Source: Chlorophyllum brunneum
Lineage: Eukaryota > Basidiomycota > Agaricomycetes > Agaricales > Agaricaceae
Assembly (NCBI GenBank): GCA_963576785.1
Contig: OY756139.1
Location: 1,302,001 to 1,366,000, forward strand
Length of the DNA stretch: 64,000 nucleotides
Direction of reading: 5' to 3'
A model generated the notes under the pieces. It did no database searches. It was not told the origin of the DNA and saw only the letters and a list, made by a program, of their open reading frames with translations. Shown here piece after piece: positions 9,968 through 22,814 of this stretch; the stretch's first letter is position 1; each line of letters opens with the position of its first letter. Both the position numbers and the translations under genes were made by a program.

Positions 9968-12044
9968 TTACTGAGCACCCTCTGGTTTCAGCGAGCTTCG
10001 ACCGGCTCTGAGGATTTCATCGGTTGATAGCAAGTTGATGGCGATCACAGAGCTATGTACGCCATGAGTCCATGAGTGTCGGTAAAAGAAACACCGCGGA
10101 GCCCTCTTACCATGAGTGTAACATCTGTCTTTTGACCCTGTAATTATCCCAGATTCCTTCAACCGTTGGGTCGAAAGGTTCACCAGATTGGAGGTCAATG
10201 CCGGTAATGTTACCCTCAGCTTGTTCGTCCTGATGAGGGTTTAGTAGAAATACGCACAGAAAGGGCGTCAATGCTCACTTGTAGAGCGACTACCGCATCC
10301 AGCACATCAAATCCGCCGTTGGCTGCGAGCGTCTTGGGAATGATGAGTAGGGCGTCTGCGAATGCTTGCACACCCATCTTTGCCCGGCCTTTTGCGGATC
10401 TTTTCACTTCTCCACTCAAATGGGCCGAGCAAGCTACTTCGAATGCGCCAGCTCCAGGAATTAGCGCCTCGTCTTCGATCGCGTTCTTGACAGCGCGTAG
10501 ACCGTCACGAAGAGCGTCTTGGATTTGTTGCGTGGTATGAGCGTTGGGACCCTTGATGAGTAGCGTCACAGACTTGGGATCTTTGACTTCCTCAACGAAC
10601 GTGTACCTCTCTTCACCGAGCATGTGTTCGTACACGAGGCCAGCCCACCCAAGCACATCAGGCGTGAGATCGTCCACAGAATTCTGTGCAGAGCCTCCAC
10701 AAAGCAGTTGTAGTCTGTAATCAAGCTCAGAGCAAGATATTACGTTTGGAGCACATGTACATACCGTTCCATATTGCGGCGCTTAGCTCTCCGAAGTGCA
10801 AGTATGCCATTCTTGGCGAACATGTCAAGACTCATTGGATCGATACCTTTCTGATTAATAACCACAAAGCTCTTGCGTTTCTCTTTCGAGTCGACGGCTT
10901 GATCGCACACCAGGTTTTTAAGTTGGATAATTCTCTTGACCTTGGCGTCTGTGAACCGCCTCTCAGATTCCACGAGTTTTTCTCTTTGCTCCGCCGAAGA
11001 ATAGAAGAAGCCGGAATTGACCTCCCTAAACAACATAATGATAAACGGATGCACTCGGAGGCAATTGAAAATTTCCATACGTCTTTTCATACTCCAGGCT
11101 GACATTGAGGGTAAGGATGAACGCGTTTTCGACTCGCTTGGGCATATCGGGATGCCGGGCACCATGGTCCAGGACAAGGCCTCGAATTAATTGTGTTTCA
11201 GATGCGGTCCGATGTTGCATTTTCATGATTTCGATCATGTGGAGGTCTATGGGAGTACGGAACTGATCTAAAGAGTCTAATGATTGCATTAATATCTCAT
11301 CGCAGTGAATCTACGAAACGATCACCTGCTGGGGGAAGTGAGGGGCGGATTGTGAGCACCGCATCGACGACATCTGCCGCCAACTTCTTCGCCAATGCTG
11401 CATTTAGTTTCGTCGCGAGCGAGGTGTGGGCGATACTGATCAGAGTTTCACGATCCGCCTCTGTAGGCACCTTGAACTGATCCAGAAACTGAAAAGCATC
11501 ATGAAGTTCCAGCACGGTATTAGGGTCACGATTTATGATTGGCGCACCTTCAAGGCTTCCTTCTTCGCTAAATCGAATCCCTCTGCTATGACCGTAGGAT
11601 GCACGCCCTCGGATGTATATCTTTCCGCCTGCTTCAACAATTCACCAACCAGTAACACGACAGATGTGGTTCCATCCCCAACTTGATCGTCCTGAGCAAC
11701 AGCGGTTCGGGCGACCATGGCTGCAGTGGGATTTTGTATCTGCATTTCGGATAGCAAAACCTTGCCGTCCTTCGTGATTTTGATCTGACCAGCACCATCT
11801 ACTAGCATCTTTAATGTACCCCTCGGACCTATTATTTACTCAGCTCTTGTCCTAGACACGAAAATGAACTGGTCGACCTAAGTTGCCCTTGACCACATTC
11901 GCGAGGCCCACAGCTCCAGTAGTGTTTACCTGGAGCATATTAAATTTCGAACAGCGAAAAGAACGGGGATAAGTATACCAGAAGGGCTGCTGCACGCCGC
12001 ACGCTCTCGGCCTTGGGGTTTATGAGCTCGATGCTAGACGACAT
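9968..12044 (-). CDS. CCT6: CCT6 (zeta) subunit of the cytosolic chaperonin TRiC/CCT
   Basis: ATP-dependent group II chaperonin subunit; eight paralogues form the TRiC ring that folds actin, tubulin and WD40 proteins in the cytosol. The start [14 protein letters not shown] is at 12044. Following exons give the ATP-binding segments: [20 protein letters not shown] and [20 protein letters not shown] (the GDGTT motif). Further 3' lie the intermediate domain, [19 protein letters not shown] in the apical region, and the equatorial end with [15 protein letters not shown]. The protein ends [20 protein letters not shown] with a stop at 9968-9970. Length (about 550 residues) and the residues just before the stop match fungal CCT6 rather than other CCT subunits. 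Several 50-nt introns are present. It converges with SET9. Confidence 0.95.
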
Positions 12045-12256
12045 GGCTAAGTGGTCCTGATAAAGATGTGGGACGCGTCCATATCATTCGCGACAGAGGG
12101 TGATCACAAATCAGTCGGAGTTTCAATCCATATAGCAATTAATATTGCACCGGAGAAAGCGAACGAGAGCAATACGACACGAACGTTCCAAAGCAAGAGA
12201 ATGCACAAAACACGAAAATATTGCAGTACAGGCACATATAAGAAAGCAAAATAAGA
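12045..12256. promoter_or_regulatory. CCT6 upstream region
   Basis: 212 bp between the CCT6 start and the stop of the next minus-strand gene; must contain the CCT6 promoter and the upstream gene's terminator. No distinct motif recognised. Confidence 0.4.
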
Positions 12257-15191
12257 TCAGCTCATTCTCGTCGTAGACCGTGAATTATCGCTCCCTCCGG
12301 GGGGGCCCTCTGAATGCTCTCGCGTCCACTGGGCATCTGTCTCTTTCAAGAGTTTTTGGAGCTGTTTGATGGGCTTCGAATTAAAGTCTGAATGATAATT
12401 GTCGTTGAGCATCTCAAGTACTTTTGGGTTTTCGCCACGTTTGCCTTTCTCGCCATATAACTCGAGAAGCCAGAGTGTCTCCCGACACTCCGAGATGAAT
12501 CTGCGGGGGTCCTCGGCGCCAAGGCCCTTGGCAATATCCACCTACAGAGCTAGATTAGTTGTAGCTATAACTAAATCGACGAATAATCACCTCTGTTATC
12601 TTGTGGGAGCTGCCTGTTCCCTTGACCGGCAAGAGACGGCCCACGTATTTCTTGTAAATTTCCTCCACCATCTTGTACGCAAGAATGGTGTTGGTCAACT
12701 TAGAAGTCTGGAGTAAGCGGTTATACTCAGTAACAGTGACATCAATTTTCATAACCTCCTCAATCATCTCTGAAACTACCTGTCGAACATCTTCAGACTG
12801 AGATGAATCGTAGCCTGAGATTTTGTAGTCAGGCCTAGTGTCCATTACACCCTCGCCCTGCATGTTATCGTCCGTAGGAGACGATGCGTCTGTAACATGC
12901 CTTTTGCGAGGGTATGCAGATGAAGGATTACGAGAGATGGAAGGCGTCTCGTATCTGGGGTCATGATCGGCGTGACCGCTCGCCTGGGTTCCATACGGTA
13001 CACGGCGTAATGGAGACTTTGGGGGATAATCTAAGGAACCATGCTCGTTGTAAGATTGGCGCTTTCTGGAGGATTCCACTACATGTCTTCCATCATTATG
13101 AGGTTGCGAGCTGTAGTAAGGATGATGAGGCTGGGCCTTGGACTGTGCGTGAGACTGGTGATGCTGAGACTGAAGATGCTGAGGCGGTGTGGAGTGCTGA
13201 TGTTGTGGATAGGGGTGATACTGGGACTGAGGAGATTGAGTATCTATGTGAGCCTGAGGTAGGGTTGGGGAGGAGTGCCAAGGCATCCGCCAATCTGCTG
13301 TACTCCCAGACTTGACTTGAGCGCCGGGCCACTATCCCCAAAGTTCAGTTATATAAGAATCACGGCGGATTTGGTACTTACATATTCGACAGAAATGGGG
13401 ATAGTCCTATCGGAGGCTAAAGCGAGGTTCATTGAATTATATCTATCTTCCTGTTCAGCAGTTATCCGAAGAAAACATTGTCTGTAGGCTCCACGTTGCG
13501 TGAAAACTTTGGCAGGACCTGGAAAATCGCAGAAAAAAAGGTGAATGACACCTCAGGCCAACCAAGGGGGAAAAGCCTTCACCATCGATCCTGGAAGCGC
13601 TCGCCTGAAGTTCCTCGCTCTAACGGCAAAATGAGTTCAAGTGGCAAACGAGAACAAAAACCGAAAAACAGCGATTGCCGTACTCACCAAATCTTTGGCA
13701 TCACACCAGAGCTCGTCTGGCCTGCTGCCACTCCAACAGCGGATATAAACCTCAGCCAACAAATGATCCGGGGGATTTGTCCTGTTGTCTTCAATCAAGG
13801 CGGTGACCAAGCGAACGTTTCCCCTTGGGGGCCGAGCGGGCTCAGAGTGATGATGTTGACCTAACAGACTGCCGTGAGAATCGATCGCCTGAGAAATAGA
13901 GCCTGATACACACGCTGGGATCCCGGCGGCTCTCTTGTTTTGCCCTTTGATTGAGACATGGATATTTCGGCAGGGGGAGGGGCCATGGTTGTATCAACAT
14001 TACGCGGATCAGTCATTTGAACGGGTGGAGGCCGTGATGAATCAGACCGGGAAAGAAACTGAGAACCTTGCTCATAATTCCGGCGATAGTAACCAGTAGG
14101 GGGCGCTGCAGGATAGGACGCTATAGGGGAAACTGCCGAAGGAGGCGGCTGGGGGATAGAGACACGATGGACACTCTTAGACGGTGGGGATATGGCTGTG
14201 GATTGGTTCGGGTACGGGGCAGGAGGGCGGATAGTGTATGCTGAGTGAAGTTTAGAATGGGTAGGACTGGTATCGGCAGATTCTTCCTGGGTTGGCTGAA
14301 CAGACTGCAATTTTGAACCCCGTCTTGTAGCTTTAGGGGATGCATCGGCCATTACGATTCGAGTGCCTGGTATCGGGGCCACAGTCGAAGCTGTAGCAGG
14401 AGAGGACGAGGGCTCGGGTCCAACTCCAGGTGGTGTCACCTCGACCGGTGGTAGTGGTGCCCTATAAACGGAAGCGTAAGTGCCCTGACCAGGAAGGGAT
14501 TGTCCATCATTTGGCATTCCACTGTACTGGGAGAGACGGAATCTTCCAGTAGTGAATGTAGTATCGTCTGTTTGTTTGACTTTTTTGGCTGCTGCCTTGG
14601 ATGCTTTTTTTGTCCCTTTTGGTGCAGCAGATTTATCCGATGGTGTGCTCATTGCCGACAAATGGGGCGACGGAGTGGCTGGATTCGAAGATGAAGCTGG
14701 AGGGCCTGGTGTAGGGCTCGCTGACGACATTGGAGGCCCCGGAACGATAGGACTTGCAGCCGAGGTAGGTGCGCCCCCAGCTGCCATCTGTACTTCTTGT
14801 CCAGGAAGAAAAGTTCCGCCCCCCCTTTTCACAGATGGTTCGTAAGTGGTGATATTTTTGGTCGTGATACTGCGAAATGCTAGTCCTTGGCGGATGACCG
14901 GCTGGTCTTGCGGAGGACTCGAGTCACGAACGGTTATTTGCGGCGCAGCAGAGTCGCCAGACTCGGACTCCGGGGAGAAAGATCGCGGCTTTCTCGAGAC
15001 AACCTATAAGAGCTGTTAGATTGATTGAATTGGGTGTTGTGAAAGACTCACGCGCTCAGGGCTGGATTCCCTGCTGCTTCTGCATGAAAGGTTATCGCCG
15101 ATGGCTGTGGGCGCAGCATGATCTGAACTCACGACGAATTGGTGGGTTCCCTGGGCGCTCTGTCTTGTGCGAGGCTGGGGGACGGGGACAT
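12257..15191 (-). CDS. Large low-complexity protein conserved in basidiomycetes, function unknown
   Basis: Two large ORFs that look separate join into one gene. The start MSPSPSLAQDRAPREPTNSS at 15191 splices to SSRESSPER, then to VVSRKPRSFSPESESGD. A region with ITTYEPSVKRGGGTFLPG follows, then a long Pro/Ser/Lys-rich stretch. An intron at about 13915-13865 leads to PARPPRGNVRLVTALIEDNR and CWSGSRPDELWCDAKDL. Next come SEELQASASRIDG and PAKVFTQRGAYRQCFLRITA, and by a phase-0 junction at about 13378/13315 GSTADWRMPWHSSPTLP. The C-terminus is helical (VRQVVSEMIEEVMKIDVTV, then ISECRETLWLLELYGEKG) with the stop at 12257-12259. No enzyme motif is visible. The PRGNVRLVTALIED...DGPAKV...RGAYRQ..LR block resembles a small conserved beta-rich domain I have seen in unannotated agaricomycete proteins. 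Probably nuclear (inference from basic, disordered composition). Confidence 0.75.
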
Positions 15192-15636
15192 GGACTGGAA
15201 GGAAGACAAGGAAGAGAAATGACAGGAAGAGAGACGGGAGGACGGGGTGACCGAGAGAAAGGTGGGCCGATACCTTGCAAGATATGGCTGTGAGGAGGAC
15301 CCACAAGTTGGGGAGATGGCCTACGCGTGCCAATTGGCTGTCACGTGGCAGGCACTGCAGATATAGCCTGTCAACACACACCCACCATACTTACGCCCAC
15401 AACTCCCACCGGCCTTACCCTTCTGATCCATGTCCGGACACTGTCTGTACGCCCAGGCCTGTCCTCTCTTCACAGACACATGCTGTCCACGTTTCTTTTC
15501 TATTGCCAGCCGTCCCAACCTTGCCTGCGCCGTGATTGGCGGGTTGCATGCTGTTTCTTTCCTTTCCTGTAAAGCGCCAACCTTCCATTTATGGTCAAGC
15601 GAACAAAGCAATCGATATATCCGCTAATCTGCGAAA
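15192..15636. promoter_or_regulatory. Upstream region with CACGTG
   Basis: 445 bp between the large unknown gene and the amidohydrolase-like gene. A CACGTG E-box lies at 15342-15347, about 150 bp before the start codon of the unknown gene. No coding segment recognised. Confidence 0.4.
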
Positions 15637-16829
15637 TCATTCGGCTCCATATACAGTTTGAGCGTTAAGTGAGAATACACTATCAATGCATTCCTGCTCC
15701 ACCCCAAGTTCAGCAAGCGACTCCCGAGCTACATTGTACCAATCTCCGGGTTTGGACAATGCTTGTGACGCTCTCGGAGACGACGATCCGAAGATGATTC
15801 GTTCGAATCCAAACGCCTCCATAACAGGTCCAACTGATACAGAGAATGCATCAGAACCAACATCATCACCACAAAGACATAATAGGAAGACACGCACGGT
15901 ACATTTTGATTCTTCGCTTCCATTCCCGCTGTTCCTTTGCCCCTGAACTTTCTGCCGTTGTGCCGGGCTGGGGAGTTGATGGTGTAGCTACACCCCACGT
16001 TGGGGGTAAATATTTGACATAAACAAATGGTAAAAGAGAAAGCGCGGCTATTTGCGCTTGGAACGAGTGATAGGTTGGGTGGTTCATCAACTTCACGATC
16101 GGCAAGTTAAAATCATGGGGAGGTGGGAGAAGGTTTGCTGCAGACGTCCATGAGACTAAACCCTAAGCCACGACCACCGGAAGTCTCCACTCACATAAAA
16201 TGATCGGAGGTGGTTTCAAGTCTTTGGTAGATTGAGTTAGAAATTCCTCAAGACCCTCTAAGGAGGCCTCCGTCGTGCCCGTCTGGATCTCGATGTCGAC
16301 AGGCCGGCCTTTTTGAAGGACTTCCCGCAAGGCGGAAATACTTTCAGGGGTCGACCTGGAGAAGACAGTGAAAAAAGACACTGGCACAATAGACCTCCCG
16401 GCTGCTTCGGCTGCCGTAGATATGGATGCGAGATCTTCTAGACCGAAAGAAATTGCGGTAGAAATGGCTCTGATACGTCCTATCCTGATCGCCCAACCCA
16501 CACGTTCAGCAAACCTCGCCACATCAAAAAAGCGGGGAGACTCACTCTTTGGGCACCTCGCCTACCCTGTCAGGGGGGACCGATAGCACGACACCGCAAA
16601 CGCAGCTACCAAGTGTCTCGCCAGCTTCTTTCTGCCATTTATCCAACATGGGGTCTCCGACAACGTGCGCGTCGATGACTTTCTCGGGATGGACTGTGCT
16701 AGGGCTGGGTGCCAAAGGGAACTTGTCCGAGGTTCCAGTGTTTGGTGGCGTAAACGCCGACAGAGGAAGGCGTGGAAGTTGTCTAGGACCTTTACGACGG
16801 CCTTGCAGTGAGGAAGTGTTGGAGCTCAT
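15637..16829 (-). CDS. Amidohydrolase-like (TIM-barrel) protein
   Basis: Resembles the amidohydrolase-2 / TIM-barrel metal-dependent hydrolase family. The start at 16829 gives a Ser/Pro-rich leader, then EKVIDAHVVGDPMLDKW, the first barrel strand, where a canonical enzyme would have a His-x-His pair. Later exons give FAERVGWAIRIGRIRAI, SFFTVFSRSTPESISALRE, PIVKLMNHPTYHSFQAQIAA, KRRIKMY and, after an intron, GPVMEAFGFERIIFGSSSPR, where canonical members have a metal-binding Asp after the FGSD-type turn. The end is FSLNAQTVYGAE. The first strand shows DAHVV with only one His, and the late strand ends GSSSP, so the metal site looks incomplete. Catalysis is therefore doubtful; fold assignment is fair. 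Confidence 0.65.
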
Positions 16830-16924
16830 GGAAAACGTGTGCTGAGTATCACTGGAAGTAGGAAGAGTGGCGAATACGAGAGTTAAGAAAAAAGTATACG
16901 GCTTGGGGATGTGTGATTGGTGTG

Positions 16925-17668
16925 TTACGCCAGAGCAGCCTGATTGTGGAATGCCGACAGTGAGGCTGAATATAAGTAGTAATCGGAATCAGAGATAACA
17001 TCATAAGTCTGATTGACACCCACAGCTCTTTGTTGATCATCATACTGAACCTTGTCGACCAACGTGACTCCTTACCTGGAACGGGACAATTGTCCAGTCG
17101 CTTCCCAATATAAACTCGAAAACGTCTATTGTCTGCACATAAACCGGCCAGACCTAAAAGTTTACTGCTCCAGGTGGCAGGTGTAACACTCAATGCTTAC
17201 ACAGCCACGATGTTGCCGCCGGAAGGGGAAGCATAGAAACAACGGCAAGTTCGTGTTACACGCATGACTGAGTATCAACACCGGCTGACGAAACTTGCTG
17301 GTCGAGTCTACGGATCTACGTAGGATGATACGTACTGCTATTATTGTTTTGGGACCCAGTGACGCAGTGTACATTGTAATCACGATAGCAACCGTAGCTG
17401 GAAGACAATAATCATAACTTCGTGGCATTGGCGGAGGTGGAATCACAGGACCAGTGCCGCTTTAGCCCTCTTCCCCATTCCACGATGATTTGGGTGCCGA
17501 TAATCCTCCAAGTTCCGACGCAACTGCGAAAACACTACTGATTTGTGGGCTATATCCGGCGTAGCACTTTTGCGAAATCTTTTCTTGTGACAGACCTCCC
17601 AATCTAATTGTAGAGTATCCCACTGTGCGACCCGATCACCAGTTGCGTTCAAACCTCCCGCCGCCATG
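16925..17668 (-). CDS. Possible spliced gene, unknown product
   Basis: Not recognised. The clearest part is the 3' end: LCADNRRFRVYIGKRLDNCP runs to a GTAAGG donor at about 17074, and an acceptor joins in phase to VGVNQTYDVISDSDYYLYSA and a stop at 16925-16927. Upstream, an ATG at 17668 opens MAAGGLNATGDRVAQWDTLQ for 74 codons, but I could not connect it to the 3' exons in one frame. Several intermediate frames contain stops. The span may be a complex gene or two fragments. Confidence 0.3.
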
Positions 17669-18349
17669 GGATCCTCAAATCATAGATACATGATACACAT
17701 CTGACAACCTATCTTCATGGCGACATATATTGCGACAGCATTCAGTGAGCCATCTGCTCGAGGCGCACATGAATACAAGCCAGGGATGCATTCCTTGCGA
17801 GTGAGGCTGCATGCGCTAGCCGTGAAACACGATAGGACGGCTGTTGTTGATCTTTTCAGGAGAAAAAATGAGACTTATTCCCACCCGAGTTCCCTTGATT
17901 GAACTGGTGATCAAAGGTTTATGTCCTTGTTGCACATCATCTCCTTAGCTTCGTATGACATGTCTATCAATAGACCCAAACTCACCTCTTACCAATGGAA
18001 TCCCGTGCCAATAACTCTTACCCCGCGGTACGCTTCGTGGGGTAATAATCCATGCGGGGGTGTGCAAGCGAATTGATTGAGTCAACCATGAACACAGGGC
18101 AAAGAATCTCATGTAGAGTGCCTGTGATTAAATGGGCCGACTTCAATTCCCTCATATTCAAAACATCATATTCGCCATGCGTACATGGTCGAAAAATATC
18201 TCAGAAGCTATTCTCAGTCCATAAGGAGGCATATGGCGAGCTACGAACTCACAGAGTGAGTGAATTGGTTTCCACTGAGCGGGAGTACTTAAGGGTTGTG
18301 TCAGGGGTCGGCAAATGATAATCTAAACTTGACGAGCAAAGCCAGAGCG
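17669..18349. other. Spacer upstream of the lipase gene
   Basis: Promoter region of the plus-strand lipase. No coding segment recognised on either strand. Confidence 0.45.
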
Positions 18350-19642
18350 ATGATAGGCCGCTTCCTCCTGTTCTCCGCTGTTATTGCCGCGGTGGCGGCT
18401 GCTCCTGCAGCCCGACTGGATAAACGTGCTGTGGCGCCTTTGTCTTCCTCTGACCTTTCGAGTCTTGCTCCTTTTACGCAATTTGCTCGCGCAGCGTATT
18501 GCCCCACAAGCGTTCTGAAGAGTTGGTCTTGCGGAGGTGAGCCTAGAACACATTAGGCACCCCGGATAATGTTGAGTTGGCTATAGAAGCATGCAGTGCT
18601 CTCTCAGGTTTCCAACCTACCCTTGTTGGTGGGGATGGTAATTCTATTCAGATATGTAAGTGTCAGGAACTGTATACTTGTGAACCTATACTGACTCACC
18701 TTAACCACAAAGTCTTTGTTGGCTATTGGCCAACCCAAAACACTGTGGTCGTGGCACATGAGGGAACAGATCCCACGCAGCTGTAAGAGTCAACCCTAGC
18801 CTTCGGTGTAACATCGAACTGAGCATCCGCTAGCATCTCTGATTTGACGGACGTCAATATCTTGATGGATCCATTGGACACTTCGTTATTCCCTGGTGTC
18901 TCCTCAAGTGTTCAGGTCCACGACGGATTCCGCAACGAGCACGCTCTTACGGCTTCGCAAACCCTAACCGAAGTTAAGCGTCTTATGGCGGCCCATAATA
19001 CTCAGAGTGTCACATGTGTAACTAGGTCCGCTTTGGCCGTATGGTGACCATCTAACTTGAAGAACAGGTTGGTCATTCGCTGGGCGGTGCATTGGCAGAG
19101 TTGGACGCTGTTTTCTTTACTCTGAACCTGCCTTCTTCAACTAACATCCGAGCTTTCACGTACGGAACGCCACGAGTTGGTAATCCGACTTGGGCTCAGC
19201 TCGTGGATACGAAGGTACTGAAAGATACCTTTAGGGTTCATCGAGCAATTTTCTGATCGATTCCGTTTCTGAACAGGTCCCCGGCTTCAAGCGCATCAAC
19301 AACGAAAAAGACATCGTTCCCATAGTGCCCGGTCGTTTCATGGGTTATGGTCACCCTGCTGGGGAGATTCATATAATCTCCCCAGGAAATGCTGTTTCCT
19401 GTCCAGGTATGCGGTATTTGGAGGGTGTCATCCGTGCTTCTGATTTTCAGCTCACCTTGAATAGGGGACGATGATGCGACTGACGATCAATGCACCATAA
19501 AAACGGTGCCCAACGTCTTCGAAGGTAACATTTTAGACCACGTAAGTGCGAAGCCGGCTTGAAGGTGACAATGCACTCAACATAGGCTCAATAGCTCGGT
19601 CCCTATGAAGGTATTTCGATTGGTACTATTTTCTGCACTTGA
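18350..19642 (+). CDS. Secreted class-3 lipase / feruloyl esterase-like hydrolase
   Basis: Extracellular alpha/beta hydrolase of the lipase class 3 family, expected to cleave acylglycerols or related esters. A signal peptide (MIGRFLLFSAVIAAVAAAPA) is followed by a dibasic LDKR at residues 23-26, a Kex2-type propeptide site. Exons give FTQFARAAYCP, then FVGYWPTQNTVVVAHEGTDP, VQVHDGFRNEHALTASQTL, the nucleophile elbow VGHSLGGALAELD, AFTYGTPRVGNPTWA, and the acid region NNEKDIVPIVPGRFMGYGHP. It ends GPYEGISIGTIFCT. Ser of GHSLG, Asp of EKDIVP and a downstream His (probably in the exon with NILDH) form the likely triad. Seven or more short introns. Convergent with ATRIP; 123 bp separate the stops. 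Confidence 0.92.
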
Positions 19643-19765
19643 GGGCCGGCAGCTGGTCGAGGATAGATGACAATGCGTATCATGAAGGACGATATGGAGT
19701 ATATGATATCCTGTTCAGATGAGTAGTTAAGGAGGAAGCAAATGTAAACCGGGACTGATATTACT

Positions 19766-22700
19766 TTAAGTTTGCCCCTCAGTCTCCATCAATCGAGCTT
19801 CCCTCTCTTCTTCATCTATCTCACTTTCGTTATCAGGTTCTATTTGGTAGGCGGCCCAGATGCTATCGCCTTCCGGACCGTCTACAACAAGATCCAACAG
19901 CTCACGTGCGGGTTCTATGAATAGATCAGCTGGTTAAAGGGGCTGTACGGATGTTTGGCATACCGACGAGGCCTTCGAGCTCTGCTTTTCCCTCTCTGTC
20001 AATCCAGTCGGGCGCGTCGCAGTAACTGAGTTGACCAAAGCTGACAACGAACATATGCATCAGATTGTTGAGGTTACGGTGAGGAGAGTGCTGTAGTTTT
20101 TCATGTAGACGTGAGGTTGGATCCAATGAATGCACAAGGTGGTGGAGAAGGAAAAGTCCCTGGTTGATGGACCGAACCATGCTGCGGACAGTGCAAGAGA
20201 AAATCTGAGCGATATGTGGTGTGTTTTCACCCAAGGACTCACAGGCGTGCCTGTAATGTTGGAAGATATCTTTCATCGTCATTCCACAGCTTCGTAGCGA
20301 GATGAGCAACGAAGTAGACCACGGTCGGTATTACTATTATAGATTCCGCAAGAGTTTCAGCCTGCGTTAAGGATATCTGGGCTAGGCACCCTATTAGGTT
20401 GCTCTGAGTAGTGATGGCACTCTATCCGAGCCACAAACACTGAATTAGTAAGATCGATTGGGGGTAGTTCGCAGCATACTTGATTGGGACCATCGTCCAA
20501 ACTCTCCAAGAGGTACACGCACAGACCATGGACGAGTGGAGAGTCTTTGAAGCTTTGTACCTCCTGCAGGTTGCCATCTTCTGTTGGTGCTGAGAGCTGT
20601 GGGTAGATGGAACCATCTGTGAGAAGAACTTAGTTCAAGGTTGAGTATGAGAAGGAGAACGAGTCTCACGCGTAGCAAGGAGGAGAAGTACACGACTGAG
20701 AGGTTCCACTAGCCCGTATGGCCACGATACTTTGAGTAAAGCGACCAAAGAATTCATCCGCTTGGGTATAAGAGCGAGCCTTGCGAGACCATCAGTACAC
20801 GTTTCTATGAATAGACAAGACTGACCTTGGGACTGTCTCATCAGGTATGTTACACAGAAGAGTCTCTAAGAGGGATAGCATTTCTCCTAGGCAAGCTTTC
20901 GTGGTATCTGGAGATGATGCGACGAGGCGTTCTGCTAGATCACAGATTGCTACCAGAAGTGATGAGTCTTCGCTGTCTTGGGCATCATGGGCCAAGAGAA
21001 CTTTGCCGAGGCTTGGTAGAGACGATGTGAGGAAGTAGAGTAAATTCAACAAAGCAGTCAATGGAAAGCACTATAATACATCAAGATCAGGACAAGGATA
21101 AGAGTAGGAGGGCGTACAGGGTCGACAGTCAGTAAGCTTCGCAGGATTAGAAGAAGGTATTTCGTGACTTGATGAGCACAAGTAAGATAATCTGAATCGT
21201 TGACTGGGTTCGACAGCGCGATCAAGATTGCTTGACACGCCTGGGTACACTCTTTTGCTTGGATGTTCGAGAAAGTCAGAGAGAAAGTTAGTCCAATCAA
21301 TAGCTGGGAGGTGGTCTCACTCCCGTGTGGATGTGTGTGCGTCAAGATGATACGACATAGCTGTTTAGCATTGAGAGCTTGAAAAAAAAATAGGGGAGCT
21401 TTGAACCAACCTCAGCTTTATGGTTGAGAGGTTCGATGGGTTCGACCTCAATAGCCGTTTCTTCACTGACTTCATCGAGCATTATGACGTCCCCGTCCTC
21501 GTCGGCCGGGAGTGGGTCATCGGGATTTGACATCGAGTTCAGGTTTGCCCAAAAATTCAAGTTATCTACAGGGTGACGATGAGTTGGAGTAGCACCTGGA
21601 GGGGCAGCTTTTTGTGAGGTGAGTTGGGTCTGGATTTCGAAGGATGCTTCTCGTCCGATATCTCTTCCTTTCCCTTTGGTCATGGCTTTCGAGCCGAGTT
21701 TCAATGGTGTGGTCATAAAGGAGTTCTGAAATCCAGGTAGAAATGTAGATTTCTTGACGATTTCGGGGGGTTTTAGACCATTACGCGTTTGTCGAGGACT
21801 TTGTTTGGGGGACGGGTGTTTGCGAGGACTATTGTCAAGTCGCTGACTAGCCCCAGTACCTTGATTTGTTGCCCACTCGGTGATCTGGCTGGGAACTCGG
21901 CCAGGCGTTGCGGGTATACTTTTCATTACCCTGGTAGCGCGTACTGAGGTAGGAGGCTTTCGTACCGACGCTTCCAGCTCATGTTGCTGGAGAAGATGGC
22001 TATTTACAGGCTGCTCGTCGGTCAAACAGGACGCTTACTTTGAAAATGAATTGGGTTTTCAATTTTTCCATTTCTTCCTTCATTTGGTGTTCCATCTGCT
22101 TTTGCTTGGCGTCTGCTTCTTCTCTTGCGGTTTTTATTTTAGCTATTTCAGCAGCATGACTTTGTGCTGTCTGAATGACGTTAGGGAGAAAGAGACCGAT
22201 ATCAGCGATATATAAAACATCACCTTCTCTATGTTCTTACGCAGGATTGAGACTTCTCCCTCTTTTGCATATCTCACTTCTGTCGCCTCCTTCAAGGCGT
22301 CTTGAAATTTCTGATTCTCGTTATTGAGCTCGCGAAGGTGTGCTTGTAGTTCTGCGAATTGTTTCTCCAGGCCGGATTGACCGAACACTCCAGCTAGACG
22401 AGTGCGGACGGACGGAGTCTGGTCTATGCTTTGCTGTCGGAGAGGGGTTGGGTTCGGGATAGAAGTGGATTGACGTTGCTTGGGGTGAGTAGTACGCCTT
22501 GGAGGGGGAATAGATGGTTGGAAATGCGATGAGCGCCTTGACTGGCTTGTATTGAGATGCCCAGAAGTTGGAATTGTATCGGTGAACCCATAGTTTCCAT
22601 CATCGGTGACTGATATTTCTGGGAGGTCTTCAAAGTCACCTTCTCGCGTTCGGCTGCCGATACCAGGCGACCATCCGTCGCGTGTCTTCAGTTTCTTCGT

Positions 22701-22814
22701 AACTACGGGCTGTCGTTGCTGGGAGAGGTACTTTCGTTCTTCTCGGTCTAATATAGCGAGTGTTTGTTCATCCAGTACCAGATCGTCGTCGAAGTAGTCC
22801 TCAATATCGTCCAT
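19766..22814 (-). CDS. ATRIP/Rad26-type checkpoint protein
   Basis: Probable fungal ATRIP homologue (Rad26, UvsD, Lcd1/Ddc2), the partner that brings ATR/Mec1 kinase to RPA-coated single-stranded DNA. The N-terminus MDDIEDYFDDDLVLDEQTLA is acidic, like the RPA-binding recruitment patch. LEKQFAELQAHLRELNNENQ begins a coiled coil, continued after an intron with AEIAKIKTAREEADAKQKQM, which in the family mediates dimerisation and ATR binding. A disordered Ser/Pro linker (PPTSVRATRVMKSIPATPG) and a long C-terminal helical-repeat region follow, ending PDNESEIDEEEREARLMETE with a stop at 19766-19768. Many small introns lie in the C-terminal half. The start at 22814 is 118 bp from the divergent UPF2 start. 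Assigned from architecture and N-terminal pattern; moderate sequence conservation in this family lowers certainty. Confidence 0.75.
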
